From NCBI GenBank assembly GCA_022704725.1, contig JAKJFV010000001.1, positions 9,470-28,979 of the forward strand: 19,510 nt of DNA, read 5' to 3'. This DNA is from Spirochaetota bacterium. Lineage in GTDB: Bacteria > Spirochaetota > Spirochaetia > Treponematales > Treponemataceae. Made by a program: the position numbers and the translations under genes. The notes under the pieces are model-generated. The model was not told the origin of the DNA and ran no database searches. It saw only the letters and a program-made list of their open reading frames with translations. Numbering within the stretch: the stretch's first letter is position 1; each line of letters opens with the position of its first letter. This document shows, piece after piece, positions 12,704 to 19,205 of the stretch.

Positions 12704-14764
12704 ATGCATAACTTTTTTTTCCTCATCCAGGTTCTTTTTATAGCCGCAACTTTTTTATTACTCCTTTACTATACAGGATTAATCATTATAACTCAAATTA
12801 AAATGAGGCGTATCGGAAAAAAAATACGTACCCTGTCCCTTGAAGAAAGACAGCTTACTGAATCTGAAGCAGAACAATGCCAGTTACTCTATCCGTTTTG
12901 CAGCCGTTACTTAAAAAATAGACCGGGTGTATTGAAGGTAGCAGGATATTACGGTCGCACAGTTATACGCGGCAAATACGGGAATGAAAGCTTTACAAAT
13001 CATAGTCTTGCCGCATTACCGATTAAGTGGCTGCCCTCAATGCAAAATTCCATACTGATTGATGAGGAAAATACTGCAGAAATTATTATTCTTCCAAACG
13101 GTACCGCGCTTATACTTTCATTAAATAACGCATGGTCAGTCGAAAAGGAAATAGCAATACAAAAAGCTGTACAGAACGGATCAGCAGTTAAAGACCATGT
13201 TAACGGAAGAAGTCTTACCCCAAGAGCGGCACCTCTTTCACAAAAAGAATTCCGTCACAAATTTCCTTTATTGCGTATTCCTTCCTCAATAATTCTTTTC
13301 CTTGGCACCCTTGCCTCTGTTTTATGGGTGAGCGAATTTTCCATACGTTTTTTATATGGTGCGCTCTTTTGTACTGCGGCAGCTTTTATAACTCTTTTCC
13401 TTCCAGATTTTTTAAATCCTTCAAAAAAACATCCCGCTTTTGTGCTCACAGGAACACTTTGCAAAAAAGACAATTTTTTCTTTATTGACCGCTTTCAGAT
13501 TGTTCTACCCGCACATTGGCATGACCACATACATGAAGGAGAAGTAATGAAAGTTGAAGGCTGGATCAATTCAAAAAGCAATTCCCTCTTTTACTGTACC
13601 TCCATATCAGATATATACGACAATAATGCACGCTCAATTGAACATGAAAAATCGCGTAATAACTTCATCCGTTTTATACTCCCGTTTCTTGCCCTCTTTC
13701 TTCCTCTCTTTTTTTTCCTCTTCGCAGCAGATTATTATTCTATTATGTCAGATTATGTACAGTGGAAAAAATACGGCCATGTAGAACACTCTTTTTCCTC
13801 GGTTCAAGATTTATCAGAGAAAGTACTGGATAGTACCAGCTTTAGAGCAGGCTCAATTGTTAATCTTTCCAATTTCGTTTTTATTCATAATTCTGCATTC
13901 TCTACAGCAAAAGACTATTCGTATAAAATTCTTAATAAGGAAACTTCTTTTTCTTTTGATTTTTCTGAAGCACGAAGAAGAGCAGAAATTCTTTCACGTT
14001 TTATACGCATTCCCATATGCACAGAAATATTTATTTCTGAATACTACCCGCTTTCTATGATTCCGTATATTTCTCTCTATATATCAGACTTTACAGCAAA
14101 AGAATCAATTGAAAACTTTGATGCTTATTATCCGGGCAACAAGAAGTTTGAAAAACTTAAAGAACTTGCGTCCGAACAGACCGTAACTGACGGCTTATAT
14201 GACAGCTTTATCAATTTTCTGGATGATGAAGTTTCGTATATCAATGCACTTGTATTCGACAGTATGACAAAAGAAATTCTCTCTCATGAACACAGTACTA
14301 TTTACACAGATTACGCTACTCCGTCCTTTGTCCTTCCTCTGCCCCGGCAATATTTTACTGCTAAAGATATGAGCCCTTATACAATATCTTCAAGAGTAAG
14401 TTATACACAAACTAAAAAAAACTGGATTACAGATATACCTTACTATGAAGAAAAATTGAAACATCTTTATTCTATGTATAACGGGTTTGAGAACTCCGAT
14501 TATTACGCGTATCATGAGGAACCAGTCAGGTCAAAGGCTCGAGTACTTGCAAAGGGTAATGAGCTGGATGATTACAGTCTTGCGCTTTCTTTTTCCCTTT
14601 ACCCTTATGAACAGGCAGAAAAAGAGGAACATAAAATTCTTTCTCTTTTCGCTCTGTGCAGTATGTGCCTTCTTATACTTTCTGCATTGGTAATTTTGCT
14701 TCTAAATGAAAGAATTATTCCTGGAGTTAGATTATCCCTTCAAGTATCTCCACCGCATCCGTAA
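12704..14764 (+). CDS. IgaA-family (intracellular growth attenuator) membrane protein
   Basis: A 686-residue membrane protein: N-terminal helix (about 5-32), cytosolic region (33-190), two close helices (about 192-236), second cytosolic domain (240-318), helix (322-343), large extracytoplasmic domain (345-640), C-terminal helix (645-668). This is the topology of enterobacterial IgaA/YrfF (about 710 residues), the membrane brake on the Rcs phosphorelay. Similar segments, compared from memory, are LIDEENTAEIIILPNGTALI (E. coli: INDENTVELIHTDSLPLVIS), IVLPAHWHDHI (LVYPAHWQPYI) and RQLTESEAE near the N terminus. IgaA is known mainly from Enterobacterales, so a copy here is unexpected; no Rcs genes are visible. 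Start: a weak GGAAA precedes 12704; an in-frame TTG at 12668 is possible. The 3' end overlaps the convergent C_GCAxxG gene by 38 bp. Confidence 0.75.
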   Translation: MHNFFFLIQVLFIAATFLLLLYYTGLIIITQIKMRRIGKKIRTLSLEERQLTESEAEQCQLLYPFCSRYLKNRPGVLKVAGYYGRTVIRGKYGNESFTNHSLAALPIKWLPSMQNSILIDEENTAEIIILPNGTALILSLNNAWSVEKEIAIQKAVQNGSAVKDHVNGRSLTPRAAPLSQKEFRHKFPLLRIPSSIILFLGTLASVLWVSEFSIRFLYGALFCTAAAFITLFLPDFLNPSKKHPAFVLTGTLCKKDNFFFIDRFQIVLPAHWHDHIHEGEVMKVEGWINSKSNSLFYCTSISDIYDNNARSIEHEKSRNNFIRFILPFLALFLPLFFFLFAADYYSIMSDYVQWKKYGHVEHSFSSVQDLSEKVLDSTSFRAGSIVNLSNFVFIHNSAFSTAKDYSYKILNKETSFSFDFSEARRRAEILSRFIRIPICTEIFISEYYPLSMIPYISLYISDFTAKESIENFDAYYPGNKKFEKLKELASEQTVTDGLYDSFINFLDDEVSYINALVFDSMTKEILSHEHSTIYTDYATPSFVLPLPRQYFTAKDMSPYTISSRVSYTQTKKNWITDIPYYEEKLKHLYSMYNGFENSDYYAYHEEPVRSKARVLAKGNELDDYSLALSFSLYPYEQAEKEEHKILSLFALCSMCLLILSALVILLLNERIIPGVRLSLQVSPPHP

Positions 14765-15164
14765 CAAAGATTGTACATCTGTCTTTTTTCATATTCTCAC
14801 TCTTAAACTTCGTCTGCCCCTCAGGAGTCATTAAGTCTACCCCGTCAAGAAGTTTCCGGCATTCAAGGGTTCCGTGTTTTTCTTCAAAACGTGCCAAAAA
14901 GTCCCGGGTCAATGAGTAGGTTTTATCCTGCACAGAACTGTCATCATGCAGACCCCGGCCGTGAACAGCCGATATAGAGAGTAGGGCTCCCGAGACAGCC
15001 CCGCACTGATACTGCCTTCTTCCTCCTCCTGCACCAAAAGCACAAGATATTCTGCAGCTTAGATCTTCAGTTAAGCCGGTCTTATCACTGAATGAAGTTA
15101 ACACTGACTGAGCACAGTTGTGTGAAGTATTGAACATTTGTGCAGCTTTTTCTTTTCTTTCCAT
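14727..15164 (-). CDS. C_GCAxxG_C_C family protein (last gene of the hgcAB operon)
   Basis: A 145-residue cytosolic protein of the redox-type C_GCAxxG_C_C family. The defining cysteines are present: C17 (SHNCAQSVL), C54 in QCGAVSGALL, C102 (LECRKLL) and C130 (DRCTIFV), with C37 and C41 additional. The glycine-rich FGAGGGRRQYQ precedes the CGAxxG motif as usual. The family has no proven reaction; the cysteine set suggests metal, cofactor or thiol binding. It starts 29 bp after hgcB with AGAGGAG seven bases upstream, so it is co-transcribed. Its presence in an hgcAB operon may mean a role in mercury or thiol handling, which is inference. Confidence 0.88.
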   Translation of the reverse strand: MERKEKAAQMFNTSHNCAQSVLTSFSDKTGLTEDLSCRISCAFGAGGGRRQYQCGAVSGALLSISAVHGRGLHDDSSVQDKTYSLTRDFLARFEEKHGTLECRKLLDGVDLMTPEGQTKFKSENMKKDRCTIFVTDAVEILEGII

Positions 15165-15193
15165 TGTTTTTCTCCTCTATATTTCCTTTATAT

Positions 15194-15487
15194 CTAGCAG
15201 CATGGTGTACTGCTGTCGCAGGAACACTCGCCTTTTTTACCAAGTAAGCTTCCAATAACGGCAGCAGCACATCCGACACCGCGGTTCACCTTTATTGCAT
15301 TAACCGGACAATTTAACGCACAGGCCCCGCACTCCATGCAGGAATCTGAGTCTGCAATATGTACAGTCCTTACTCCGTCTGTAAAGGCAAAAACTTCATG
15401 GGGACAGACCTCTGTACACAAACCGCAGCCGGTGCACTTTTGAGCATTGAGTTCAAGGCTTTTCCCGTTTAATGGATATGAATACAT
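15194..15487 (-). CDS. hgcB: Mercury methylation ferredoxin HgcB
   Basis: A 97-residue 2x[4Fe-4S] ferredoxin. Cluster motifs are C18-x2-C21-x2-C24-x3-C28 (KCTGCGLCTEVCP) and C50-x2-C53-x2-C56-x3-C60 (SCMECGACALNCP). After these comes RGVGCAAAVIG with C73, the extra cysteine that characterises HgcB, and a tail ECSCDSSTPCC ending in the vicinal pair C96-C97. HgcB reduces the corrinoid of HgcA and, through its tail cysteines, is thought to bind and hand over Hg(II). Start 15487 is supported by GAGGTG just upstream; an in-frame earlier ATG at 15520 lies inside hgcA and is less likely. It begins 7 bp after the hgcA stop. The match to HgcB over the whole length is strong. Confidence 0.92.
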   Translation of the reverse strand: MYSYPLNGKSLELNAQKCTGCGLCTEVCPHEVFAFTDGVRTVHIADSDSCMECGACALNCPVNAIKVNRGVGCAAAVIGSLLGKKGECSCDSSTPCC

Positions 15488-15494
15488 CTTCACC

Positions 15495-16532
15495 TCACAC
15501 AGCAATAATGCTGATACCATGAATTACTGCCGTTAGTAAGCCGGCGGCAGCTGAAGTTATCTGCAGAGGAAAACTGCGCTTCACTTCAAGCTCTGTCCCC
15601 TTTTGATTGGTAAATGTTGAGCACCCGGTAAAATTCATCGCAGTATACGATGCCGCTGCTGTTCCTAAAAGAACCAGACTGATACATGAAAGCACTGCAT
15701 TCTTCACCACACTGATATTTGCCAGGTAAAACAGCACCGCCCACAGCAAATTTACTAAAAGTCCTTTAACCGCGAAAAAACGGCCGGGAATATAGGGCAG
15801 TAAAAGAGGTGTAAGAACGGCTCCGTTTATTACTGAAATTTCGAGAAAGATGAGCATAGGAATAAACCGGTGTAAATAACCCTCGTCAAAGGGGAGTGCG
15901 GTCATAAAAGAGACGGGTATAAAGAGCGCAATAATTTTCCAGGCATGTACAAGCTCAACCGGTATTAATACAGCCCTTTCTCTCAATGTGAAAGTTACCT
16001 TTTTCATCTTCCGGTTTTTCTTCATTCCCCCTTCTATAAATTCTTTTAAATCCCTAGCATACACAGGACCAAAAAATGCTTTAAACGAAGTTTCCCTTCT
16101 AATGACCGTAATGTTCACACCGCTTGCACTTAACTGGGGAAGGATGAGTATACCCTCAGGTGCAAAAAAAGAAAGCTGTGAAGATTTTATTTCTTTAATT
16201 ACAGCAGAAGCGCTGAAACTTCCCTTTCCTGCAGCACACCACACATTGATGCCCCCGGTATCTATTACTAAAATCCAGACATCCAGGCCGCCAAGCTCTT
16301 TCCTCACCGCATCAAAGGTCAGACGGTAGTTCGAAGTCACAAGAACAGGCGAATCTTTTCCGGGGTTTCCTGCATAGTACAAGCCGCTTTTAATGGAAGC
16401 CTTAGTCCTTCCAATCCCCGATCGAAGAGCTGCGGCGGCAGCCTTATCTTTCCAGGTAAGATGCGTCGAAACTTGCAAAGCACGCGGAATTTTTCCTGAC
16501 AGCGATGTACGGGTTTTTACCGGCTGCAGCAT
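15495..16532 (-). CDS. hgcA: Mercury methylation corrinoid protein HgcA
   Basis: A 345-residue membrane-anchored corrinoid protein that transfers a methyl group from the cobalamin to Hg(II), giving methylmercury. The N-terminal corrinoid domain (about 25-175) carries the HgcA-specific cap-helix motif NVWCAAGK (96-103), whose C99 is the predicted lower cobalt ligand. It is preceded by the usual VLVTSNYRLTFDAVRKEL and LDVWILVIDTGGI segments. Residues about 185-345 form five membrane helices, with MNFTGCSTFT (299-308) in the last loop as in HgcA proteins. The CFeSP subunit of acetyl-CoA synthase lacks such a membrane domain, and hgcB follows immediately, so HgcA is the clear assignment. The gene overlaps the MarR gene by 16 bp; AAGGAAA precedes the ATG. 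Activity needs a methyl donor and cobalamin supplied from elsewhere in the genome. Confidence 0.93.
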   Translation of the reverse strand: MLQPVKTRTSLSGKIPRALQVSTHLTWKDKAAAAALRSGIGRTKASIKSGLYYAGNPGKDSPVLVTSNYRLTFDAVRKELGGLDVWILVIDTGGINVWCAAGKGSFSASAVIKEIKSSQLSFFAPEGILILPQLSASGVNITVIRRETSFKAFFGPVYARDLKEFIEGGMKKNRKMKKVTFTLRERAVLIPVELVHAWKIIALFIPVSFMTALPFDEGYLHRFIPMLIFLEISVINGAVLTPLLLPYIPGRFFAVKGLLVNLLWAVLFYLANISVVKNAVLSCISLVLLGTAAASYTAMNFTGCSTFTNQKGTELEVKRSFPLQITSAAAGLLTAVIHGISIIAV

Positions 16533-16981
16533 GACGGGTTTCCTTTTGATCGTTCCTGAGCCATAGCAGCAGAAAGAAGGAAAACAGATTCAATGACAGA
16601 ATCCTGTTTATCTTCCGGTATGTGAGAGAAAACCTTTATAAACTGATCATTACACAAACTGTTTATAAGATCGCATTTTTGCCTTCCCTCTTCCGTGAGA
16701 GATAAAATATTCTTACGCCTGTTTTTTTCATCGGCAGAACGCTCTATAAAGCCTTTTTGGACACAGCTTTCTATTGTCCGGCTCAGCGTGCTTTTATCGA
16801 GACTCAGAATATCGGCTAAATCTTTGAGAGCGAGTGTGTCATCTGCTTCAAGCTCAAGCAGAAGATGGCATTGTGCAACAGTGACAGAACAGCATTCCGT
16901 CTCAGAATCCAAAAGGATTCCGGTTTCTCTTTCGAGTTTTCGCAGGTGCTTTCTAAAAGTTTGAATATCAGATTGTTTCAT
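16517..16981 (-). CDS. MarR-family regulator, cysteine-rich, first gene of the hgcAB operon
   Basis: A 154-residue winged-HTH regulator of the MarR family: N-terminal dimer helix, recognition region LALKDLADILSLDKSTLSRT (50-69), wing with DEKNRRKNILSLTEEG (84-99), C-terminal dimer helices. It is notable for its cysteines: ECCSVTVAQC (C30, C31, C38), C73, C103, C109 and a C-terminal SCCSR (C151-C152). The ECCxVTxAQC block recurs in MarR proteins near metal or arsenic genes, and fits a thiol or metal sensor. It overlaps hgcA by 16 bp, so regulator and mercury-methylation genes form one unit. The start codon lies where a leaderless message would begin (see promoter). Probably represses its own operon and responds to a thiophilic metal or redox signal; the ligand is inferred. 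Confidence 0.88.
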   Translation of the reverse strand: MKQSDIQTFRKHLRKLERETGILLDSETECCSVTVAQCHLLLELEADDTLALKDLADILSLDKSTLSRTIESCVQKGFIERSADEKNRRKNILSLTEEGRQKCDLINSLCNDQFIKVFSHIPEDKQDSVIESVFLLSAAMAQERSKGNPSCCSR

Positions 16982-17017
16982 ACAACTGTTGTACTATACA
17001 ACCTTTGCATTTGTCAA
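16981..17017 (-). promoter_or_regulatory. Promoter and three-half-site operator of the MarR-hgcAB operon
   Basis: Minus-strand TTGACA (17017-17012) is followed after 18 bp by TACAAC (16993-16988) as -10. Over this region lie alternating half-sites TACAAC (16981-16986), GTTGTA (16988-16993) and TACAAC (16997-17002), making two overlapping palindromes. They cover the -10 and touch the start codon, as expected of an autorepressing MarR protein. The predicted transcription start falls at or next to the A of the ATG. Confidence 0.65.
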
Positions 17018-17023
17018 GTTTCT

Positions 17024-17863
17024 TCACCAGCAGACAGGTATGCAGATTTCTATACTTCCGTCTTCGCCGTATTTTTGATACTCATAGCTGCCGGTGAGTT
17101 TATACTTACTGTTCATTATAAATTCTTCGTAGATTCTGCGGTATGTGTCGTGAATTGTTTCAACCGGTCCTGTGTGTTTGAATGATAAAATACGCAAGGG
17201 CGGGTACGTTTTCGAAAAAAACATCATATCCTGATCCACTGTACTGTCGGTCTCTGCTGCGCAGAATATCCATAAACCGTCGTTTTCGGGGGATGCGTTT
17301 TCGTCCCAGCACGAAAACTGATACGTCACATTCCCCTTCACGTCTCGTATCTTTTGACGGTTATCGCTGAAGATGCGCCAGCTTTTGTGAAAGCCCTTCA
17401 CATTATTATCCATGAAAAAAACCAGACCTGTTGCATGAATAGAACGTGTCTGCAGAAGAACCGGATCAAGCGGATGTTGAGTCTGCACAGAAGACAGAAC
17501 CGGGCGGGCGCGGTACGTGAGGGACAGAGCTGCAGCATCAAGTACCGATAGTTTTGAAGGTGCCACCCCGAATTCTTTGCGGACAGAGCGGCTGAAGGCG
17601 GAATAATCCTCCCATCCGTAAAGTGCGTACACTTGCGACGGGAGAACACCGCCCCGGACGGCACACACAGCCTCAGCCAGCCGTCTTTTTAAAATGTACC
17701 GGCCCAGGCTGTCGCCGCACAAGAGCTGGAAAAGACGGTTTAAGTGGTGCACACTGTACCCTATTTTTCCAGCGAGTTCCGATGCGGTTGCTATTACCCT
17801 TGCAGAGCCCAGAGAATCTTCAAAAATATCAATTGTTTTCTGCACATATTCGTAGTTTGTCAT
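17024..17863 (-). CDS. AraC-family regulator with GyrI-like effector domain
   Basis: A 279-residue protein. The N-terminal AraC DNA-binding domain has two HTH motifs (about 25-62: ASELAGKIGYSVHHLNRLFQ; and about 74-105: VYALYGWEDYSAFSRSVRKE, then FGVAPSKL). The C-terminal half (about 125-279) is a GyrI/SOUL-type small-molecule-binding domain, ending in the typical YEYQKYGEDGSIEICIPV. Regulators with this layout usually respond to hydrophobic or cationic compounds. It starts 22 bp after the TrmO-like gene on the same strand (AAGGG four bases before the ATG) and ends 42 bp before the MarR gene. Whether it acts on the hgcAB operon is not shown by the sequence. Confidence 0.9.
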   Translation of the reverse strand: MTNYEYVQKTIDIFEDSLGSARVIATASELAGKIGYSVHHLNRLFQLLCGDSLGRYILKRRLAEAVCAVRGGVLPSQVYALYGWEDYSAFSRSVRKEFGVAPSKLSVLDAAALSLTYRARPVLSSVQTQHPLDPVLLQTRSIHATGLVFFMDNNVKGFHKSWRIFSDNRQKIRDVKGNVTYQFSCWDENASPENDGLWIFCAAETDSTVDQDMMFFSKTYPPLRILSFKHTGPVETIHDTYRRIYEEFIMNSKYKLTGSYEYQKYGEDGSIEICIPVCW

Positions 17864-17885
17864 ACGCCCTTACAAGAATACACCC

Positions 17886-18362
17886 TTATTGAGCAAAGGT
17901 AAACTCGCTTTCCCAGTCAAATTCCCCGGATTCTTCACGACACATCGGCCAGTGTGCGCACCAGGAAGGCATTTTCACATCCCGGATCATATCCTCGCTC
18001 GGGTGATAGGGCTTAATATCGAGAACGGGGGTTCCGTCATCTGCGTCTATCCAGTCAAGTTCAACAATCCCTTTTTTAACATCAAGTGATAGTATACGTG
18101 CATTGCTCACTCCAATAGGATTAGGCCTAAAAGGACTCCTCGTCGCAAAAAGCCCTATCTCATGGGTAAGCTTTTTATACGGGCTGTCGACAACAAGTGT
18201 TTTGCCATCCCACTGCAGCTTGCTGAATACCCAAAGAACCTTAACATGCGAGAATTCTTCCAAAGCGCTAAGACCCGCGCAATACTCCTTATCGACAACA
18301 AGGGAATACCCGTTTTTGTGACTCACCGAACCGATGCAATTCATCTCTACTGCCTGTTTCAT
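17886..18362 (-). CDS. TrmO/TsaA-family SAM-dependent methyltransferase
   Basis: A 158-residue protein of the TrmO (TsaA/YaeB, UPF0066) family, which methylates the N6-threonylcarbamoyl group of adenosine-37 in tRNA using SAM. Hallmarks are the beta-strand EEFSHVKVLWVFSKL, LFATRSPFRPNPIGVSNARI and DGTPVLDIKPYHPSEDMI. It is shorter than E. coli TrmO (about 235 residues) because the C-terminal extension is missing, and it ends with PSWCAHWPMCREESGEFD, as in a subfamily of short members of uncertain substrate. It could therefore act on another substrate. Start supported by GGAGG before the ATG at 18362. First gene of a probable operon with the AraC-type regulator. Confidence 0.85.
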   Translation of the reverse strand: MKQAVEMNCIGSVSHKNGYSLVVDKEYCAGLSALEEFSHVKVLWVFSKLQWDGKTLVVDSPYKKLTHEIGLFATRSPFRPNPIGVSNARILSLDVKKGIVELDWIDADDGTPVLDIKPYHPSEDMIRDVKMPSWCAHWPMCREESGEFDWESEFTFAQ

Positions 18363-18458
18363 ACTAAACCTCCATTAATGAAGTCAGTATGAAGCAGATT
18401 ATCAGGCAGGCACAGAGCATGAACGGACACTTGCGGTATGTAAAGATGAAGATTTTTC

Positions 18459-18494
18459 TTGACGATAAAACACATTCGTGTGTATAATACACAC
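18459..18494 (+). promoter_or_regulatory. hicAB promoter with palindromic operator, apparently leaderless
   Basis: TTGACG (18459-18464) and a consensus TATAAT (18483-18488) with an 18-bp spacer. The perfect 17-base palindrome GTGTGTATAATACACAC (18478-18494) contains the -10 and ends exactly at the base before the hicA ATG. Transcription should begin at or within one or two bases of 18495, and there is no Shine-Dalgarno, which points to a leaderless message repressed by HicB. Confidence 0.8.
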
Positions 18495-18692
18495 ATGAAG
18501 AGTGCTGAAGTAATTAAACTCTTAAAAGCTGACGGATGGTTCGTGTTCAATATTCGAGGCAGTCATCATCAGTTCAAACATCCGGTAAAAACGGGCAAAG
18601 TAACAGTTCCCCATCCAAAAGCGGATCTTCCTATAGGAACGGTAAAGAGCATTTTTAAACAGGCTGGATTACAGCAGCAGGAGAAGCTATGA
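18495..18692 (+). CDS. hicA: HicA mRNA interferase toxin
   Basis: A 65-residue double-stranded-RNA-binding-fold toxin: KSAEVIKLLKADGWFVFNIR, then GSHHQFKHP with the catalytic histidine (H24) after the conserved G-S, and VTVPHPKADLPIGTVKSIFKQAGL. The length is normal for HicA. The start at 18495 follows directly on the promoter palindrome; an in-frame ATG-less upstream extension to 18459 would include the promoter and is rejected. It overlaps hicB by four bases (ATGA, 18689-18692). Translation probably starts on a leaderless transcript. Confidence 0.95.
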   Translation: MKSAEVIKLLKADGWFVFNIRGSHHQFKHPVKTGKVTVPHPKADLPIGTVKSIFKQAGLQQQEKL

Positions 18693-19093
18693 AATATGCA
18701 ATTTTTTTAGAAAAAGATACCAACAGCGATTATGGAGTTACCGTACCGGATTTACCCGGATGTTTTTCTGCCGGATCTACAATAGAAGAAGCCTTAGACA
18801 ACGCACAGGAAGCAATATTAACCCATATTGAGGGGCTCTTACTTGATAATGAAATGATTCCCCATCCCTCTTCAATAGAAGTCTTAAAAAACTCATACAG
18901 CTCGCCTGAATATTTTTGGAGTTTAGTTCCAGTCGATATAGGAAGTCTTTCTAAAAATGTTAAAAGAGTAAACATAACAATATCCGACAACATTCTATCA
19001 AAGATTGATGCCTTCACAAAGCAGGAAGGCAGCTCCCGTTCAGGCTTTTTAGCTTCTGCAGCCTTAGAATACATTTCAACTCATTCAAACTAG
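18689..19093 (+). CDS. hicB: HicB antitoxin with ribbon-helix-helix DNA-binding tail
   Basis: A 134-residue antitoxin. Residues 1-65 are the partially degraded RNase-H-like HicB domain (YGVTVPDLPGCFSAGSTIEE, EALDNAQEAILTHIEGLL). The C-terminal segment VKRVNITISDNILSKIDAFT followed by SRSGFLASAALEYI is a ribbon-helix-helix DNA-binding domain, used for repression of the hic promoter. It has its own Shine-Dalgarno GGAG inside hicA, so antitoxin can be made efficiently even if the leaderless hicA start is poorly used. Confidence 0.94.
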   Translation: MKYAIFLEKDTNSDYGVTVPDLPGCFSAGSTIEEALDNAQEAILTHIEGLLLDNEMIPHPSSIEVLKNSYSSPEYFWSLVPVDIGSLSKNVKRVNITISDNILSKIDAFTKQEGSSRSGFLASAALEYISTHSN

Positions 19094-19147
19094 AACAATT
19101 TCTCTTTAAGAATGTATGTCAATAACTGATATTTACCTACTATCGGC

Positions 19148-19199
19148 TTGACAACTACCTAACATCCATTATATCTTAACAATGTTAAGTTAACAGGAG
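19148..19199 (+). promoter_or_regulatory. Promoter and operator of the TetR-family gene
   Basis: TTGACA (19148-19153) with a weak -10 (TATCTT 19172-19177 at 18 bp, or TATATC at 16 bp). The inverted repeat CTTAAC (19175-19180), AAT, GTTAAG (19184-19189) overlaps the -10 side, followed by a further TTAAC half-site and AGGAG (19195-19199) before the ATG at 19206. Autorepression by the TetR protein is likely. Confidence 0.6.
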
Positions 19200-19205
19200 T
19201 ATGTT

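Noticed and set aside
12658..12711. 17-codon mini-frame overlapping the IgaA-like start, possibly a leader peptide
   Set aside because: The ribosome-binding site is weak and nothing in the peptide suggests attenuation; treated as chance.
15495..16532. Assignment of the corrinoid protein as a CFeSP/CdhE-type acetyl-CoA synthase subunit
   Set aside because: It has the NVWCAAGK motif, a five-helix membrane domain, no N-terminal 4Fe-4S motif and an HgcB-type ferredoxin directly downstream, all pointing to HgcA.
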